The notes under the pieces were generated by a model that ran no database searches, was not told where the DNA came from, and saw only the letters and a list, made by a program, of their open reading frames with translations. Of a stretch of 64,000 nucleotides of DNA, positions 8,602 through 19,371 are shown in pieces. The position numbers and the translations under genes are program-made. Location of the stretch: NCBI RefSeq assembly GCF_001640025.1, contig NC_031672.1, positions 1,426,001-1,490,000 of the forward strand, read 5' to 3'. Position 1 is the first letter of the stretch; each line of letters opens with the position of its first letter. This DNA is from Sugiyamaella lignohabitans. Lineage: Eukaryota; Ascomycota; Dipodascomycetes; Dipodascales; Trichomonascaceae.

Positions 8602-10155
8602 TTACCAGAATTGGGTGCGGACTGTGGCCCGGGAGGGGTGCGAGAGGTCGATGTCGTCTTCGGTTTCGTCGAAGGGATTGAACGAGTCTTCGCAGGGGAA
8701 GCTTTGGGCGGGGTGGCCGTTCGTATCGACCATGGGATGGGCTTCGTACTGCGAGGCCTCGATGGGTTCGTGACCGATCCAGACGACGACAGAGGTCGGG
8801 GGTGCTGAGAATCGTGGTATGTTCTGTGTGGTAGGAGACGGCTTTTGATAGCTGCTGTCAGGGGATTTGGCGGTGGATGAAGGGGGTGAAGGTGGTGAGT
8901 GTAGAGGTCGTGGCGAGCTCGGGGCACTGGAGGGAACGGGTTTTCGTTTGACAGAGTGTTTGGGGATCTGAGGAGGCTCTAAAGGTGGCGAGACAGGAAG
9001 ATATTTCAGTTCTTCGCGGGGCTCGAAGTAGCCAGGTGAGATACAGGTGGCATTGCGGGCGGTTCCGTGAAGTCGGTGCTGGTTTGCAAGGATCCATTGA
9101 CTCACAGGCTCGCCGCATGTTTCGGCGAATGTTTTAGTGGTATATTCTGTTGAGTCTAACAGCGGACTGGGACTTGAAATGGGCGATACCCCTCCGGTGA
9201 TTGACAGACTAGATGGTCGACGGGAGGTAGGAGATTTGTCAGATTCGGTTCGGAGACTGGACCGTCTTGAACTTGAAGAGTTCGACGAGTTGGACTGTTG
9301 TTTGCGGACTGGGGCGAGATCAGAGTCGTCGATGTTGCTTGATTCAGAAACACTTCGTCTCCATTTGACCAGAGATTCAAGACGAGAACCTTTTCTGCGG
9401 TGTCCAAGAGTTTTTGTTTGCTCCGAAGCAGACGATCTGGTGGGCTTGATGTTCAGTTCTGGCACAGGAGGCAGCTTTTTGTTGACATTTGGTTTATTTT
9501 CTACCTCGGGCTGCGGCTTGGCAATGGTATCAACAGAGTCGTACGAATATACAGAGCTTCGTGAATTAGCTCGCGACATGTTTCTTCCTAGCGTATTATC
9601 TGAGACAGCAGTGTCTTGCTGGGCATCAGGGTGATGCACTAGGTTTCTTACCGAAGCAGATGCTCTCTTACGACCAAATGTGATTGATGCGGATATTGAG
9701 TGTGAGGATGAATGAGACGCAACTGGTGATCGAGGCAGCGTGTTGGCATGTTGCTGTGATGATGATGAAGATGATGATGGAGGTGCTGATGGAGGTGCTG
9801 ATGGAGGTACTGGTGGAGGTACTGGTAGTTTAACGGAAGGAGGGGCCGAAAAGGTACTTCCTGCTGACCATGTAGAGCTGGGGGTCGAGGGGGTAGCTAC
9901 CTTTGTTTCGTGTGACGTAGCAGACGAGATAGACATAATTGACAAAGGTCTTCTGAGTTTTCTTGAAAACGAGGACCTGGGTGGAGACAGCAGTGGTCCA
10001 TCGTTCAGTAGAAGAGGAGGTGGTGGAGGTTTGTGCCTGGCACTGGCACTGTTGCTCCTGTGAGTACTATGTGGACCCGAGTCGACTTTTCTGGACTTTG
10101 GGTTTTCAAACCCCGTCTCAATTAGACCTGTACTGATCATGGATCCGATAATCAT
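8602..10155 (-). CDS. Disordered Ser/Pro-rich protein, unknown function
   Basis: The protein has 517 residues from the first ATG (10155); the frame runs on upstream to a GTG at 10245, so an upstream exon cannot be excluded. Not recognised. Features: polyproline 'KPPPPPLLL' near residue 42; a long Pro/Ser tract (about 110-135) encoded by GAT/GGT triplet repeats on the + strand; a basic Ser-rich middle ('HRRKGSRLESLVKWRRS'); and a more conserved-looking C-terminal block 'EPVSQWILANQHRLHG' ... 'GYFEPREELKYLPVSPP'. Near the end 'FNPFDE' contains an NPF tripeptide, the ligand of EH domains, which with the polyproline would suit a cortical or endocytic adaptor. That role is only inference. Confidence 0.72.
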   Translation of the reverse strand: MIIGSMISTGLIETGFENPKSRKVDSGPHSTHRSNSASARHKPPPPPLLLNDGPLLSPPRSSFSRKLRRPLSIMSISSATSHETKVATPSTPSSTWSAGSTFSAPPSVKLPVPPPVPPSAPPSAPPSSSSSSSQQHANTLPRSPVASHSSSHSISASITFGRKRASASVRNLVHHPDAQQDTAVSDNTLGRNMSRANSRSSVYSYDSVDTIAKPQPEVENKPNVNKKLPPVPELNIKPTRSSASEQTKTLGHRRKGSRLESLVKWRRSVSESSNIDDSDLAPVRKQQSNSSNSSSSRRSSLRTESDKSPTSRRPSSLSITGGVSPISSPSPLLDSTEYTTKTFAETCGEPVSQWILANQHRLHGTARNATCISPGYFEPREELKYLPVSPPLEPPQIPKHSVKRKPVPSSAPSSPRPLHSPPSPPSSTAKSPDSSYQKPSPTTQNIPRFSAPPTSVVVWIGHEPIEASQYEAHPMVDTNGHPAQSFPCEDSFNPFDETEDDIDLSHPSRATVRTQFW

Positions 10156-11198
10156 TGTGAATTGTGAGGTGGTCTGCTGCGATTTGAAAAATTCAGAATG
10201 ATCCAAATAATTGGCAAGTAACAATTGCTGTTGATCTGGTATCACTCTGACAACCTTGTAGATAACAGATACTCTGGCAACGACTTTGTGACAGACAGTT
10301 CTAGAACCAACACTCTAATAAATAAAAAAATTGCCAATGACAGAATTGTACTTCTGTAGTGGTTCCTAAATCACTCCTTAACAAACAAAACCTGGCACGA
10401 CAATTCAGTAATTATCAGTAATTACCAGTGACTATCGGGTAGACAGACCTAAATCAGTTCCAAACAGCCAAAAAACCTGGCACCGACAATATTGTTATAT
10501 GGTCAAGACAATGGTCTGTGTTCGTGGGTGACAAGCTCAGACCAGCCAAACTCAAATGTAGCTTAATCCAACAAAGCACAATCAAAGTAGCTTATAAAGA
10601 GCTTAAACCAACTACATTTTCAGAGAAGCAGCGGAAGGAGGGTATTAATATACAAAAACAAAGTCTGTTTGATACGGTATCAATTAGCAGGAGCAGCATC
10701 TGCGCGATTAGGAAACAGGAGAAAGGGTGTGAACGCGGTGGTAATGCAATACATCAGTGTTTCAGTGTGCAGTAAGAGAACAAGTTAAAGTTGGTTCTCT
10801 TCCATCTGGGACTTAATTATACATATTGACGCATCTACAGCTGCCGACATGTACAAATAATAGCAGGCTTTTTCCACTATTTTTGCCGTGTACAGACTAA
10901 TGCATCAACCCCTGCTTATCATCGGCGCCGAATAGGGAACTAATCGTGCTGCTCGCAATCGGAACAATCTCATTGAACTAACCAGATCCAGGGGTCATAT
11001 GTGATCTAAATAATATATTTCAGGGGACACATCTGCCGGTACCTGAGCTCCATCAAAAACCACATCCGAGCTCCACAAAAAAACAATCCAATTTTTTATT
11101 CTAACACGAAACAATAGCATCGTGTAAATAGGCTATCTGCATCTGCATCCAGTGCTTAAATACGGGTGACGTCTGTGCGACAAACCTAAAACACCCGT

Positions 11199-11364
11199 GG
11201 GGAGGGCCCTCGTGCCTCCGGCGGCTGGGGCTCTGCCCCAGACCTCGTGGCTCCTCTCGCTGCGCTCGAGTCGGTCCGTCCACGGTCCCAGGCGCTCCGC
11301 GAAGCGGAGCACAACCAGGGTCTGGGGCGGAGCCCCAGCCGCCGGAGGCACGAGGGCCCTCCCC
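11199..11364. repeat. GCF pair inside an extended palindrome
   Basis: Arms + B 11213-11273 and - 11294-11350 (tail GCTCCGC-GAA-GCGGAGC, a fourth tail variant), spacer 20 bp. Symmetry continues outside the heads: GGGGAGGGCCCTCG (11199-11212) is the exact reverse complement of CGAGGGCCCTCCCC (11351-11364). Confidence 0.92.
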
Positions 11365-11844
11365 ACCGTCTTATGGACTAATTAATCATATTATTAATTA
11401 CCGTAAATATATTAATTGTTAATTTAGACGCTGTTTTGGGATCGGTGCCCGACCATATTAGGCGGCGATCTTTCAATTTATTTGTGCAGGTGCTTTAGGT
11501 CTGCAGAGGTGGATCTCGCTTCATCGCTGGCGAAGCGCTTCGTCACGATCAATCGACGGGGATGTGCCGCTCCTGGCGGCGTCTCTGGCAGAGCGGGCGC
11601 TGCTAATCGCTAGATCTCTGTACCCAGTCACGTTAGGAGTCGGTTCGGAAAAGAAAAGGCTGGACTTGGAAGTGCAAAATGGTGCAGGCTGGCTGTGCTG
11701 TAGCGTGCTCATGCTCTGCAGGAGCTGACTGTATCAAGTCAGTCGATAGACAGGCAGTCCGTCATATTTAGCAAGCATTGAGCTATGCCAGTTCTGCTAA
11801 CGGGTTACCAGGCCAAGAGGGAAGAGGTTAGCAGCCTAAAAGGC

Positions 11845-12230
11845 CTATCATACGGCCTAAAGAGTCTAACACAATACAGTCTAAAAACCTCTTCAATACA
11901 GCCTTAAGTGTCTAACAGCACAGTCTAAATCGTATAAGAAGTAGCGTCTAAACCGTATAAGAAGTACAGTCTAAAGTGTCTACCACACACTCTAAAACAT
12001 GTAAAATACGTCCGAGGGGTCTAACAGCACAGTCTAAAATCTCTAACCATACAGCCTAAAAGGGTTTAAGAGTACAGTCTCACGGTTCTAACAGTACAGC
12101 GTAATGCAGATGAACTCTTTGCTGAGTCTAACGGTCTCTAAAAATTAAACTTAAATAACAAACGTGCCAATCTATAACTACACAGACAGTCTAACAGCTT
12201 TCACAGTTTAACAGACCAACCGACTCAGTT
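11845..12230. repeat. Degenerate minisatellite (CTAACAGCACAGTCTAAA-like)
   Basis: At least ten loose repeats of a roughly 20-35-base unit combining TCTAACAGNACAGTCTAAA and TATAAGAAGTA. Spacing is irregular and copies are diverged. No coding potential. Confidence 0.7.
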
Positions 12231-12679
12231 CTAACAGTCCTATGACCACCAGTGCTTAGCAAACGTGCTCTGCCGGCCATCTCAGGAGTTCCTGTGAGAA
12301 CCCCCTCAGAACCGAGATCCACAGAAGTATTCCTGATCAGCCGGCAGTCATAGAAATTAAATATAAAACCTTAAGCACGGTAAATAATCAATTGACCGAC
12401 AGAGAGCCCCTGCTGCTGCTGCACATCAGGCGAAAATCATGAAAAATAATCGCTTCTCATCATCGGCAGCACCAGCGATCTGGCTGCTCCTGAACCTGAT
12501 TTCCGGAATGCAACGACCGTGTCTCGATCTCGTCTGCCCTCCGAACCGGCCAGACGGGTCAAACCACCGCTCACTCTGAAACTGCTTCTCATACAACACC
12601 CGTTTCAAATAATAAACAACCCCCTCCTCCTCCCCTGAAACACAGATCTTCACTGCACACCGTCTGCCGGGAGGGGAGC

Positions 12680-12740
12680 TGCCTCCGGCGGCTGGGGCTC
12701 CGCCCCAGACCCCGCGGCTCCTCTCGCTTCGCTCGAGTCG
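12680..12740 (+). repeat. GCF arm (B type)
   Basis: Complete + arm with B tail. Its possible partner at 12974-13034 is 233 bp away, far outside the usual spacer length. Confidence 0.9.
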
Positions 12741-12973
12741 GGCTTGGGGGTCCCCTGATGGAATGGGATTTTGGGGAGGAGTCGGGGGGTGTTTGGACCG
12801 AGATTGATGATGTGCGATAAGGGGCCTGTCCGTATGGAGAAGGTGAGGAGCGACCGACCCCACTAGATTGACAGGGGCAAGATAAGAGCCCCGCACTTGC
12901 GACCACCCATCCAGCGATAAACACCAGACCAACTGATTTCGACACACCCCACCCTGCCCACGTCCTCGACGCC

Positions 12974-13034
12974 CGACTCGAGCGCAGCGAGAGGAGCCAC
13001 GGGGTCTGGGGCGGAGCCCCAGCCGTCGGAGGCA
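12974..13034 (-). repeat. GCF arm (B type)
   Basis: Complete - arm with one head change (GCCGTCGGAGGCA). Confidence 0.9.
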
Positions 13035-13205
13035 GCACCTCCCGGGTCAATTGGCAGGTGCAGGTGGGTAAAATAGACCCCACGTTAACGTGCACCTCTC
13101 GACACTGCACCCCACACTAGCCGACAGCACCCCGATTGGGCCCGCCGTTGGTGCTGTGGGGTATTGTCGCAGACAGGCAGGCACCCCTCTTTCTCGTTTG
13201 ACAGT

Positions 13206-13238
13206 TGGGGGAGGAGGAGGGGGAGGAGGGGGTGGTGG
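13206..13238 (+). repeat. G-rich run
   Basis: Runs of GGGGG, GG and GGG separated by A or T. It could form a G-quadruplex on the + strand. No gene covers it. Confidence 0.6.
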
Positions 13239-13579
13239 GCTGTCAGATAGCGTGCGACGGGAAACGCCTGTTCAACGGCCAGATGCGTTGACCCAGTTCT
13301 GCCGGTCGATAAACAAACACGGAGAATCAGCCCGGGGTCCGTCACACGGGCCAGTCGTGGTCGAAACTCGAGCCGCCGACTTTGAAGTGGGACCCATGGC
13401 GGTTGACGCTGGGGTACGTCTGCTGGTGCTGCCGCTGGTGCTACCGCTGGTCGTGCCAAGTCCGCTCTACCTTCGCAGCAGAAACGGTCCCCTGTACGCC
13501 AAGCCAGCCGGCACCACCACCACCCACCCAACAAACACGGATACCAGACCCGGAGTCCTGGCGGGGACCGCCCACGCGC

Positions 13580-13827
13580 CGACTCGAGCGTAGCGAGAGG
13601 AGCAGTGGGGTCTGGGGCGCAGCCCCAGCCGCCGGAGGCACACCCGGGCCCAGGCCCCCAGTCCGGGGCTAGCTCGTGCAGGCTAGCTCGGGCTTTGTCT
13701 CAGACAGGGACCCCAGGCTAGCGGCCAAACCGGGCTGTCAGGCCACCAGGGGGCGGTCCAGGGTCTGTCTCCGGCGGCTGGGGCTCTGCCCCAGACCCCG
13801 TTGGCTCCTCTCGCTTTGCTCGAGTCG
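13580..13827. repeat. Two GCF arms, heads facing each other
   Basis: A - B arm 13580-13640 and a + B arm 13766-13827 (head altered to TGTCTCCGG). The - then + order with heads inward is the opposite of the usual pair layout, so I treat them as two solo arms. Confidence 0.88.
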
Positions 13828-15796
13828 AGATAGGGGGATTAAGGGTGTGAAGGGGACCGGGGTCAAGGCAGCAAACTCAGGGAGCGGTTCATGCACGGGA
13901 ACTGTTTCATGCACAAAGGCACGGGTTGGCCGGCTGCATATGCATGTAATTTCACCATTTCCCCCCTGCTAGACCAATTATAGCTAGCAGAACCTCAAGG
14001 GCCTGCTGCGAAGAGGGGTATACAGCACCGATTTTCACCCCCCACCCCCGGTCCGGGCTGTTATCTTAAGCAAGCTCATGCAGCCTTTACCCACCGAAAA
14101 ATCGCAATCAGGCGGGGCGGCTCTAATCGAGGGCCGCTAACGGGCCTGTCTGCTAATCTCCACCTCCAGCAGCACCTGTTGCTGCTGCTTCTGCTGGAAC
14201 TATCGGAATAAAATTAGATCACCCAATTTCACTAACCTCTCATCATTCACTTAGCTCAGTTTTCGCAACCCAGTTGGTTTTTTTCTCTGTTGATTTTCGA
14301 CTTTGTCGTTATCGTCGTTGTCGTCTGCTTTTGTGTATCGTACCCATTTTCGCCGAACAAGACAAAAAAAAAGGGTCGAGATACAAACCGAGTTTGCCTG
14401 CTTATCCCGGATTTTATTTTGACTCGGGTTTGTATTTGGGTTCCGCTAGACCTTGTTTTTTATCAACTGCTGGCTCTTGGATTTTCAAACTTATTTTAAA
14501 ACGTTGAATTTGGCATCAGACCAGGTTGGATTCTTTGATTTTGAGTTTGGATCTGTCGATATCTGCTCAGGTTTATTAGTTTGTTCTGATATCTGATTGA
14601 TTTCTGTGAAAGTTGTATCAGGTCACTTTTTTTCAGATTGCCAGTTCACAGGTTTGTACACCTGGATCTGTAATTGATTTGGTTTGCTTTGAGGGTTTGT
14701 TTTTTTCAGTTCTAGTTTCTGATCTTTGATATTTGATTCTCAGATTAGTCTTTTCCAGGTCAACTCAGTTAACTGATTCAGTGACCGAGAAGAGAAAGAG
14801 AAAGAGACGTCAGTGTAGTTCCGTCTCTTTTGTCTGGTTGTTGTATTACATCAGCCGTCTGCTTTAGAGTCTGTGAGCCCGCTGTAAGTGCAAATCAAAA
14901 TTTGACTCAGACTTTGGCTTCGTCGTAGAATTTAAACTGTTTGAGCTTGTCCTTGTGCTTTGTGCAGTATCCCAGCAGCTTCATCTGCAGTATTACGCCA
15001 GAGTTCGCTCAATACTGATTGTAATTGTTCTGACGAGTGGACGAGGATCACTGATATTGACTCAGATTCTGATTTTGAAGTTCTCTTTCAAATTCTCATA
15101 GAGAAAAACGGTACGGTCGTAGATATCAACTTGACCTAATTATTTTCGTTGGTAGTTGGTATCTTTTAGTGTTGCGTAAGCCACTGCACTGAGTTCTACT
15201 GGCTTTAGTATCCTGAGTAACCACAATAACTCCTAGTTATAATACTACAGTAATACTGGCCATTGCAACTCCTTGTAAATTCCCGAATTTCAGTCCGTTC
15301 CCAAAGTTTATACCCCTGCAGTCTATTTTTGGCAAGGCGGTACGATTAAACTCTAGGTTTTCTTTCTCATATCGTAGAGAGCGATAATATAGGAGACAAG
15401 GCAGAAAGGAAGGCCCAGTATCTCCTTGACGACATACACAAAGAAAGCCATCGCATAACTTGCAGGCTTGAGGAGACGAGAAACTAGAAGAGGCTCCACT
15501 GTCGAGATACGACCAACGAGCAAAATATCTCTTCCAGTTGGTTGATTTTTGTTTTTCTTCTGGTGCTTATCTTGGAGTATAGAAAGACAAGATATCCCCA
15601 CAAGCTGCTTTGCTTTGTTTAATTCACTTTCTTTTTCTCCAACCGTCGTTCTACACGTTCTACACGTCCACTTTTTCGAATAACAAAATTGTTTCTGAGT
15701 ATTGATTCTTCTTTCAAGAGCGACAACTCTATTTCCTTTCATACCTTTCGTTAACACCGTTTGAAATACTCGTACATATAATTCAGAAGTGCAACA

Positions 15797-17305
15797 ATGA
15801 AGAGCGGTTTGGATATCCTAGGTAAAATTGTCGGCGCAATCGCTATGATTCTAGCCGACACTGTACGAACATTTGTGGCCAGTGTTCTTGTCATGCTGTT
15901 CTGTATTCCTTATAGTGCTTTTATGAGTTTCAGATACTGTTACCGACAACGTCATTCTGAGGAGAGTCGACAACGACAGCAAGAACAACAAGCGAATCAC
16001 GCTCAGGCGCGTGCAAGAATCAATGCAAGACTGAATAAAAAGAAGAAACCAAGACTCATGTCCCAGGAGGATGTTGACGAAAAGTTTCCTTTACAAAGCT
16101 ACAAAGCTGCTAAATTAACTATAGACGAAGAAACTGATGGTCCTGACAAGCTGGAAATGGTCAAGGAAGTCGACAGTGGAATGAGTGATGAATTACGACT
16201 GGCTATTGACAAGACCACAACTAACGTGGAATCTGTACAAGAAAAGGCCTCTGCTGAACATATCAATACCGCTATACAAGAACGAAAAGGTTCAGCAGTG
16301 GATCCACTCGACACAAACGCTGCAGACTCGTCTGTTATTGACCAACCGGCAGCTTCCACTACTACCAACAGTATCAGCAATAGCACCACTAGCAGCACTG
16401 CCTCATCAGTTCCTTCAACACCCGAAGATAAAGCTATAGTTTTTACAGTCTCACCAACAAGTTCTATCTCGGGAACACCCAACTCACCGGCTCCTAATTC
16501 AGCAACTCCTAGATCGGCTGAGATTCCTGTCTCTATCACTGCCTCCACACTCGCACCATCTGGTACAAACATTACTACTGCTGATAAGACGACTTGTTTG
16601 AATACAACACAAACTAATTATACGACCAATTCTACATCCGAGACACTTCGAGCATTCGATCGAGGTCCTGATATAGAATCGCAATGGGGATCCGAGTCTG
16701 ATTCCGTTTCCGAATCCGATGGAATCGAAGACTCTATTCCCATGAACATGGAGATTCCCGATGATACATGTGCTATTTGCATTGACTCGATGAGCGACGA
16801 GGAGATGGTGCGAAGACTGTCCTGTGGACATATCTTCCATCCCGACTGTGTTGATCCCTGGCTGACGACGCGACGAGCTTACTGTCCACTTTGCAAGTTT
16901 GATTACTACGTAGCCAAGCCTGAAGATGAGCAAGAGCAATTGAATCCTCCCCAAACAGCCCGTCGACATACTCACAGCCACCCACGACGTAGCCGTTCTC
17001 ATGATCTTTCCCGCAGCAGCTCGACTTCTGACTTGATTCTCTCATTCTTCGGACTTGAACAGCACCGTCGACCGGCTCCGCCCCCTCGTTCCCGTCACGA
17101 ATCGTCGGACCAGTCTCAACAACGACACAATTACTACCGCCAAGAGCTGAACCGACGAGCCAACCAAGCCGAAAACCGTCATCAATCACACCACCACCAC
17201 CACAACCTGCTCCGATCAACGTCTCGCCGCCAGTCGGAAACCGCCAACCAGGGCCCTCTCCTTGAACCCGTAACCCCACTCCCGGCGGCCGTCACCGCCC
17301 GATAG
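15797..17305 (+). CDS. RING-H2 membrane protein, probable E3 ubiquitin ligase
   Basis: A 502-residue protein. One N-terminal hydrophobic segment (about residues 23-48) is followed by a basic stretch ('RYCYRQRH', 'RLNKKKKPR'), which predicts a single-pass membrane protein with a cytosolic C-terminus. After a long Ser/Thr-rich linker comes a complete RING-H2 finger (about residues 325-366): CAIC, then 'CGHIFHPDCVDPW' and 'CPLC'. RING-H2 proteins of this layout act as ubiquitin ligases. The His/Arg/Ser-rich tail (about 385-502, including an HHHHH run) is low complexity. I cannot name an ortholog. Substrate and membrane are unknown. Very long T-rich upstream region. Confidence 0.85.
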   Translation: MKSGLDILGKIVGAIAMILADTVRTFVASVLVMLFCIPYSAFMSFRYCYRQRHSEESRQRQQEQQANHAQARARINARLNKKKKPRLMSQEDVDEKFPLQSYKAAKLTIDEETDGPDKLEMVKEVDSGMSDELRLAIDKTTTNVESVQEKASAEHINTAIQERKGSAVDPLDTNAADSSVIDQPAASTTTNSISNSTTSSTASSVPSTPEDKAIVFTVSPTSSISGTPNSPAPNSATPRSAEIPVSITASTLAPSGTNITTADKTTCLNTTQTNYTTNSTSETLRAFDRGPDIESQWGSESDSVSESDGIEDSIPMNMEIPDDTCAICIDSMSDEEMVRRLSCGHIFHPDCVDPWLTTRRAYCPLCKFDYYVAKPEDEQEQLNPPQTARRHTHSHPRRSRSHDLSRSSSTSDLILSFFGLEQHRRPAPPPRSRHESSDQSQQRHNYYRQELNRRANQAENRHQSHHHHHNLLRSTSRRQSETANQGPLLEPVTPLPAAVTAR

Positions 17306-17404
17306 ATTCCCTTCACACATGCCAACGGCCGGCCCTGTTGCATTTATATATTTATCGCTTCCTTTCATTACATGTAAACCTAGACACACTCCGGTATCGG
17401 GACG

Positions 17405-17668
17405 TGCCTCCGGCGGCTGGGGCTCCGCCCCAGACCCTGGTTGCTCCTGCTTCGCAGGAGTTACGTACTCGGGCCCTCGACGAGTGGAACCGGGACCCTC
17501 GACGCCACGACTCGAGCGAAGCGAGAGGAGCCGCGGGGTCTGGGGCGCAGCCCCAGCCGCCGGAGGCACCGCCCCCTGGTGAAGAGCTCGGGACCCTCGA
17601 CGACCCGACTCAAGCAGAGCGAGAGGAGCTGTGGGGGTCACGGGGCGGAGCCCCAGCACCCGGAGGCA
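17405..17668. repeat. GCF pair (A/B) plus a degenerate third arm
   Basis: + A arm 17405-17460, - B arm 17508-17568 (47-bp spacer), and a decayed - B arm 17606-17668 (GGGGTCACGGGGCGGAG in place of the intact hairpin lead). The first head lies 100 bp after the RING-gene stop. Confidence 0.9.
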
Positions 17669-18044
17669 GTGACCCCCGTAGTACACGGGGTGCCGTTAGC
17701 GGAGGATTAGTGAAGCGGGCGATCGCAGTGCCGAGACGGTCCCGGGACTGCTCGGTTTGAAAGGCGTCGACTGCCGAGATGTGGCTGTTGTGGTGAGGCT
17801 GGGGCCGGATCAACAGCGAAATAATCCGCCCGCTGCACCGAGCAAAGACCGAGTTTTGATATGACATGCCGTACCCCGCCTATTGCAGCTCGCTCAGCCG
17901 GTCGTGGAGTGTGGGGTTGGTTCGTCAGAGAATTATATAAATAACGTGGGTCGATCTCATTGGATTGGAATTTTTTTTGTTTTCATTTCACTTTTTCACA
18001 ATCGATTGGTTTAAGAAGTCGTTTTTATATTTATCATTGAACAG
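17669..18044. other. Promoter region of the acyl-CoA dehydrogenase gene
   Basis: No gene or GCF arm. It becomes T-rich in the last 100 bases before the ATG at 18045 (T-runs at 17969-17996), as expected of a yeast 5' leader. Confidence 0.5.
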
Positions 18045-19328
18045 ATGCTGAGGCAATTCGCTAGATCGTCGTCGTCACTTTCCGCTGGTCGGGTCGTGTC
18101 AGCTCGTTTGGCTACGAGACACGCTGGTGCCGTGACCGGTTTGGTCGCTGGTAGAGCGGTTTCTCGTGGAATCCATTCGTTAAATACTTTCACTGAAGAA
18201 GAGGATTTGTTCAGAGAAAGTGTTTCCAAGTTCGCAGAGGAGGTGGTTGCTCCGAAAGTCCGGGAAATGGACGAAAATGAAGCTATGGACCCTGCCATTG
18301 TTCAGGCCATGTTCGATAATGGACTCATGGGTATCGAGACTCCAGAGGAGTTTGGCGGTGCTGGTGCATCGTTCACTTCGGCTATTTTGGTTGTAGAAGA
18401 GCTGGCTAAAGTCGATCCTTCAGTATCGGTTCTTAATGATGTTCATAATACTCTTGTCAATACCACGATCCGAACATTCGGTTCAGATGCGTTGAAGGAG
18501 AAGTATCTGCCATTATTAGCCAGTGGTAAAGTGGGCTCGTTCTGTCTTTCCGAAGCTTCGTCTGGTTCAGATGCATTTGCATTGAAATCTAAGGCTACTA
18601 AGAACGCCGATGGCGACTATGTTCTTACAGGATCCAAGATGTGGATCACCAACTCTGCTGAGGCCGAGATTTTCGTCATTCTCGCCAACCTCGATCCTTC
18701 TCAGGGTTATAAGGGTATCACTGCATTTGTCGTTGAAAAAGACATGGGTGTTCAAATTGCCAAGAAGGAAAAGAAACTAGGAATCAAGGCTTCATCGACC
18801 TGTGTCTTGCACTTTGACGATATCGTCGTTCCTAAGGAGAACCTGTTAGGCGAAGAAGGAAAGGGTTATAAGATTGCCATTGAGTGTCTGAATGAGGGCC
18901 GAATTGGTATTGCTGCTCAAATGACCGGTCTTGCTCAGGGTGCTTTCAACAGAGCCACTGATTACATCTTCAATGACCGTAAGCAGTTCAATAAACTAAT
19001 TGGCGAGTTCCAGGGAGTTCAATTCCAAGTGGCTCAAGCTGCTACTGATATCGAGGCCTCGAGACTGCTACTTTATAACGCTGCTCGTCTCAAGGAAGAG
19101 GGCAAACCTTTCGTTAAGGAAGCTGCCATGGCTAAACTGTATGCCTCTCAAATGGCCCAACGAGTGTCTTCTGCTGCCGTTGACTGGATGGGTGGTGTGG
19201 GTTTCACCCGTGAAGACATCCTCGAAAAGTTTTATAGAGACTCCAAGATCGGAACCATCTACGAGGGTACCACCAACATCCAACTCCAGACCATCGCCAA
19301 GCTCATTCAAAAAGAGCGAACGCAGTAG
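18045..19328 (+). CDS. Mitochondrial acyl-CoA dehydrogenase (short/branched-chain type)
   Basis: A 427-residue flavoprotein of the acyl-CoA dehydrogenase family, closest in my reading to short/branched-chain ACADSB. It would oxidise acyl-CoA to 2-enoyl-CoA using FAD and pass electrons to ETF in the mitochondrial matrix. The first 45 residues are Arg/Ser-rich without acids, a presequence. Family signatures: 'FCLSEASSGSDAF' (FAD/substrate region), 'KMWITNSAEA', and near the C-terminus 'DWMGGVGFTRE' and 'IYEGTTNIQL'. Glu407 in the last motif is at the position of the catalytic base. S. cerevisiae lacks this enzyme, whereas yeasts with mitochondrial beta-oxidation or branched-chain amino acid catabolism keep it. 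Intronless. Confidence 0.92.
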   Translation: MLRQFARSSSSLSAGRVVSARLATRHAGAVTGLVAGRAVSRGIHSLNTFTEEEDLFRESVSKFAEEVVAPKVREMDENEAMDPAIVQAMFDNGLMGIETPEEFGGAGASFTSAILVVEELAKVDPSVSVLNDVHNTLVNTTIRTFGSDALKEKYLPLLASGKVGSFCLSEASSGSDAFALKSKATKNADGDYVLTGSKMWITNSAEAEIFVILANLDPSQGYKGITAFVVEKDMGVQIAKKEKKLGIKASSTCVLHFDDIVVPKENLLGEEGKGYKIAIECLNEGRIGIAAQMTGLAQGAFNRATDYIFNDRKQFNKLIGEFQGVQFQVAQAATDIEASRLLLYNAARLKEEGKPFVKEAAMAKLYASQMAQRVSSAAVDWMGGVGFTREDILEKFYRDSKIGTIYEGTTNIQLQTIAKLIQKERTQ

Positions 19329-19371
19329 TTTTTGCTCCCCCAAAATAAATTATTTTTTTATGTATCTTTTT

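Larger units (their letters stand above)
10156..15796. other. 5.6-kb gene-free region
   Basis: The longest stretch without a supported gene, between divergent genes. Contents from left to right: promoter side of the 10155 gene; a GCF pair within an extended palindrome (11199-11364); an AT-rich patch with TTAATTA motifs (11378-11440); a degenerate minisatellite (11845-12230); GCF arms at 12680, 12974, 13580 and 13766; a G-rich run (13206-13238); and a T-rich tract (14270-15350) that may be the leader of the RING gene. ORFs at 12426-13110 and 13085-13672 run through GCF arms and have no domains. Confidence 0.55.

Noticed and set aside
13085..13672. ORFs of about 100-170 codons on both strands of the GC-rich gap
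   Set aside because: They overlap each other on opposite strands and run into GCF arms. Composition explains their length.
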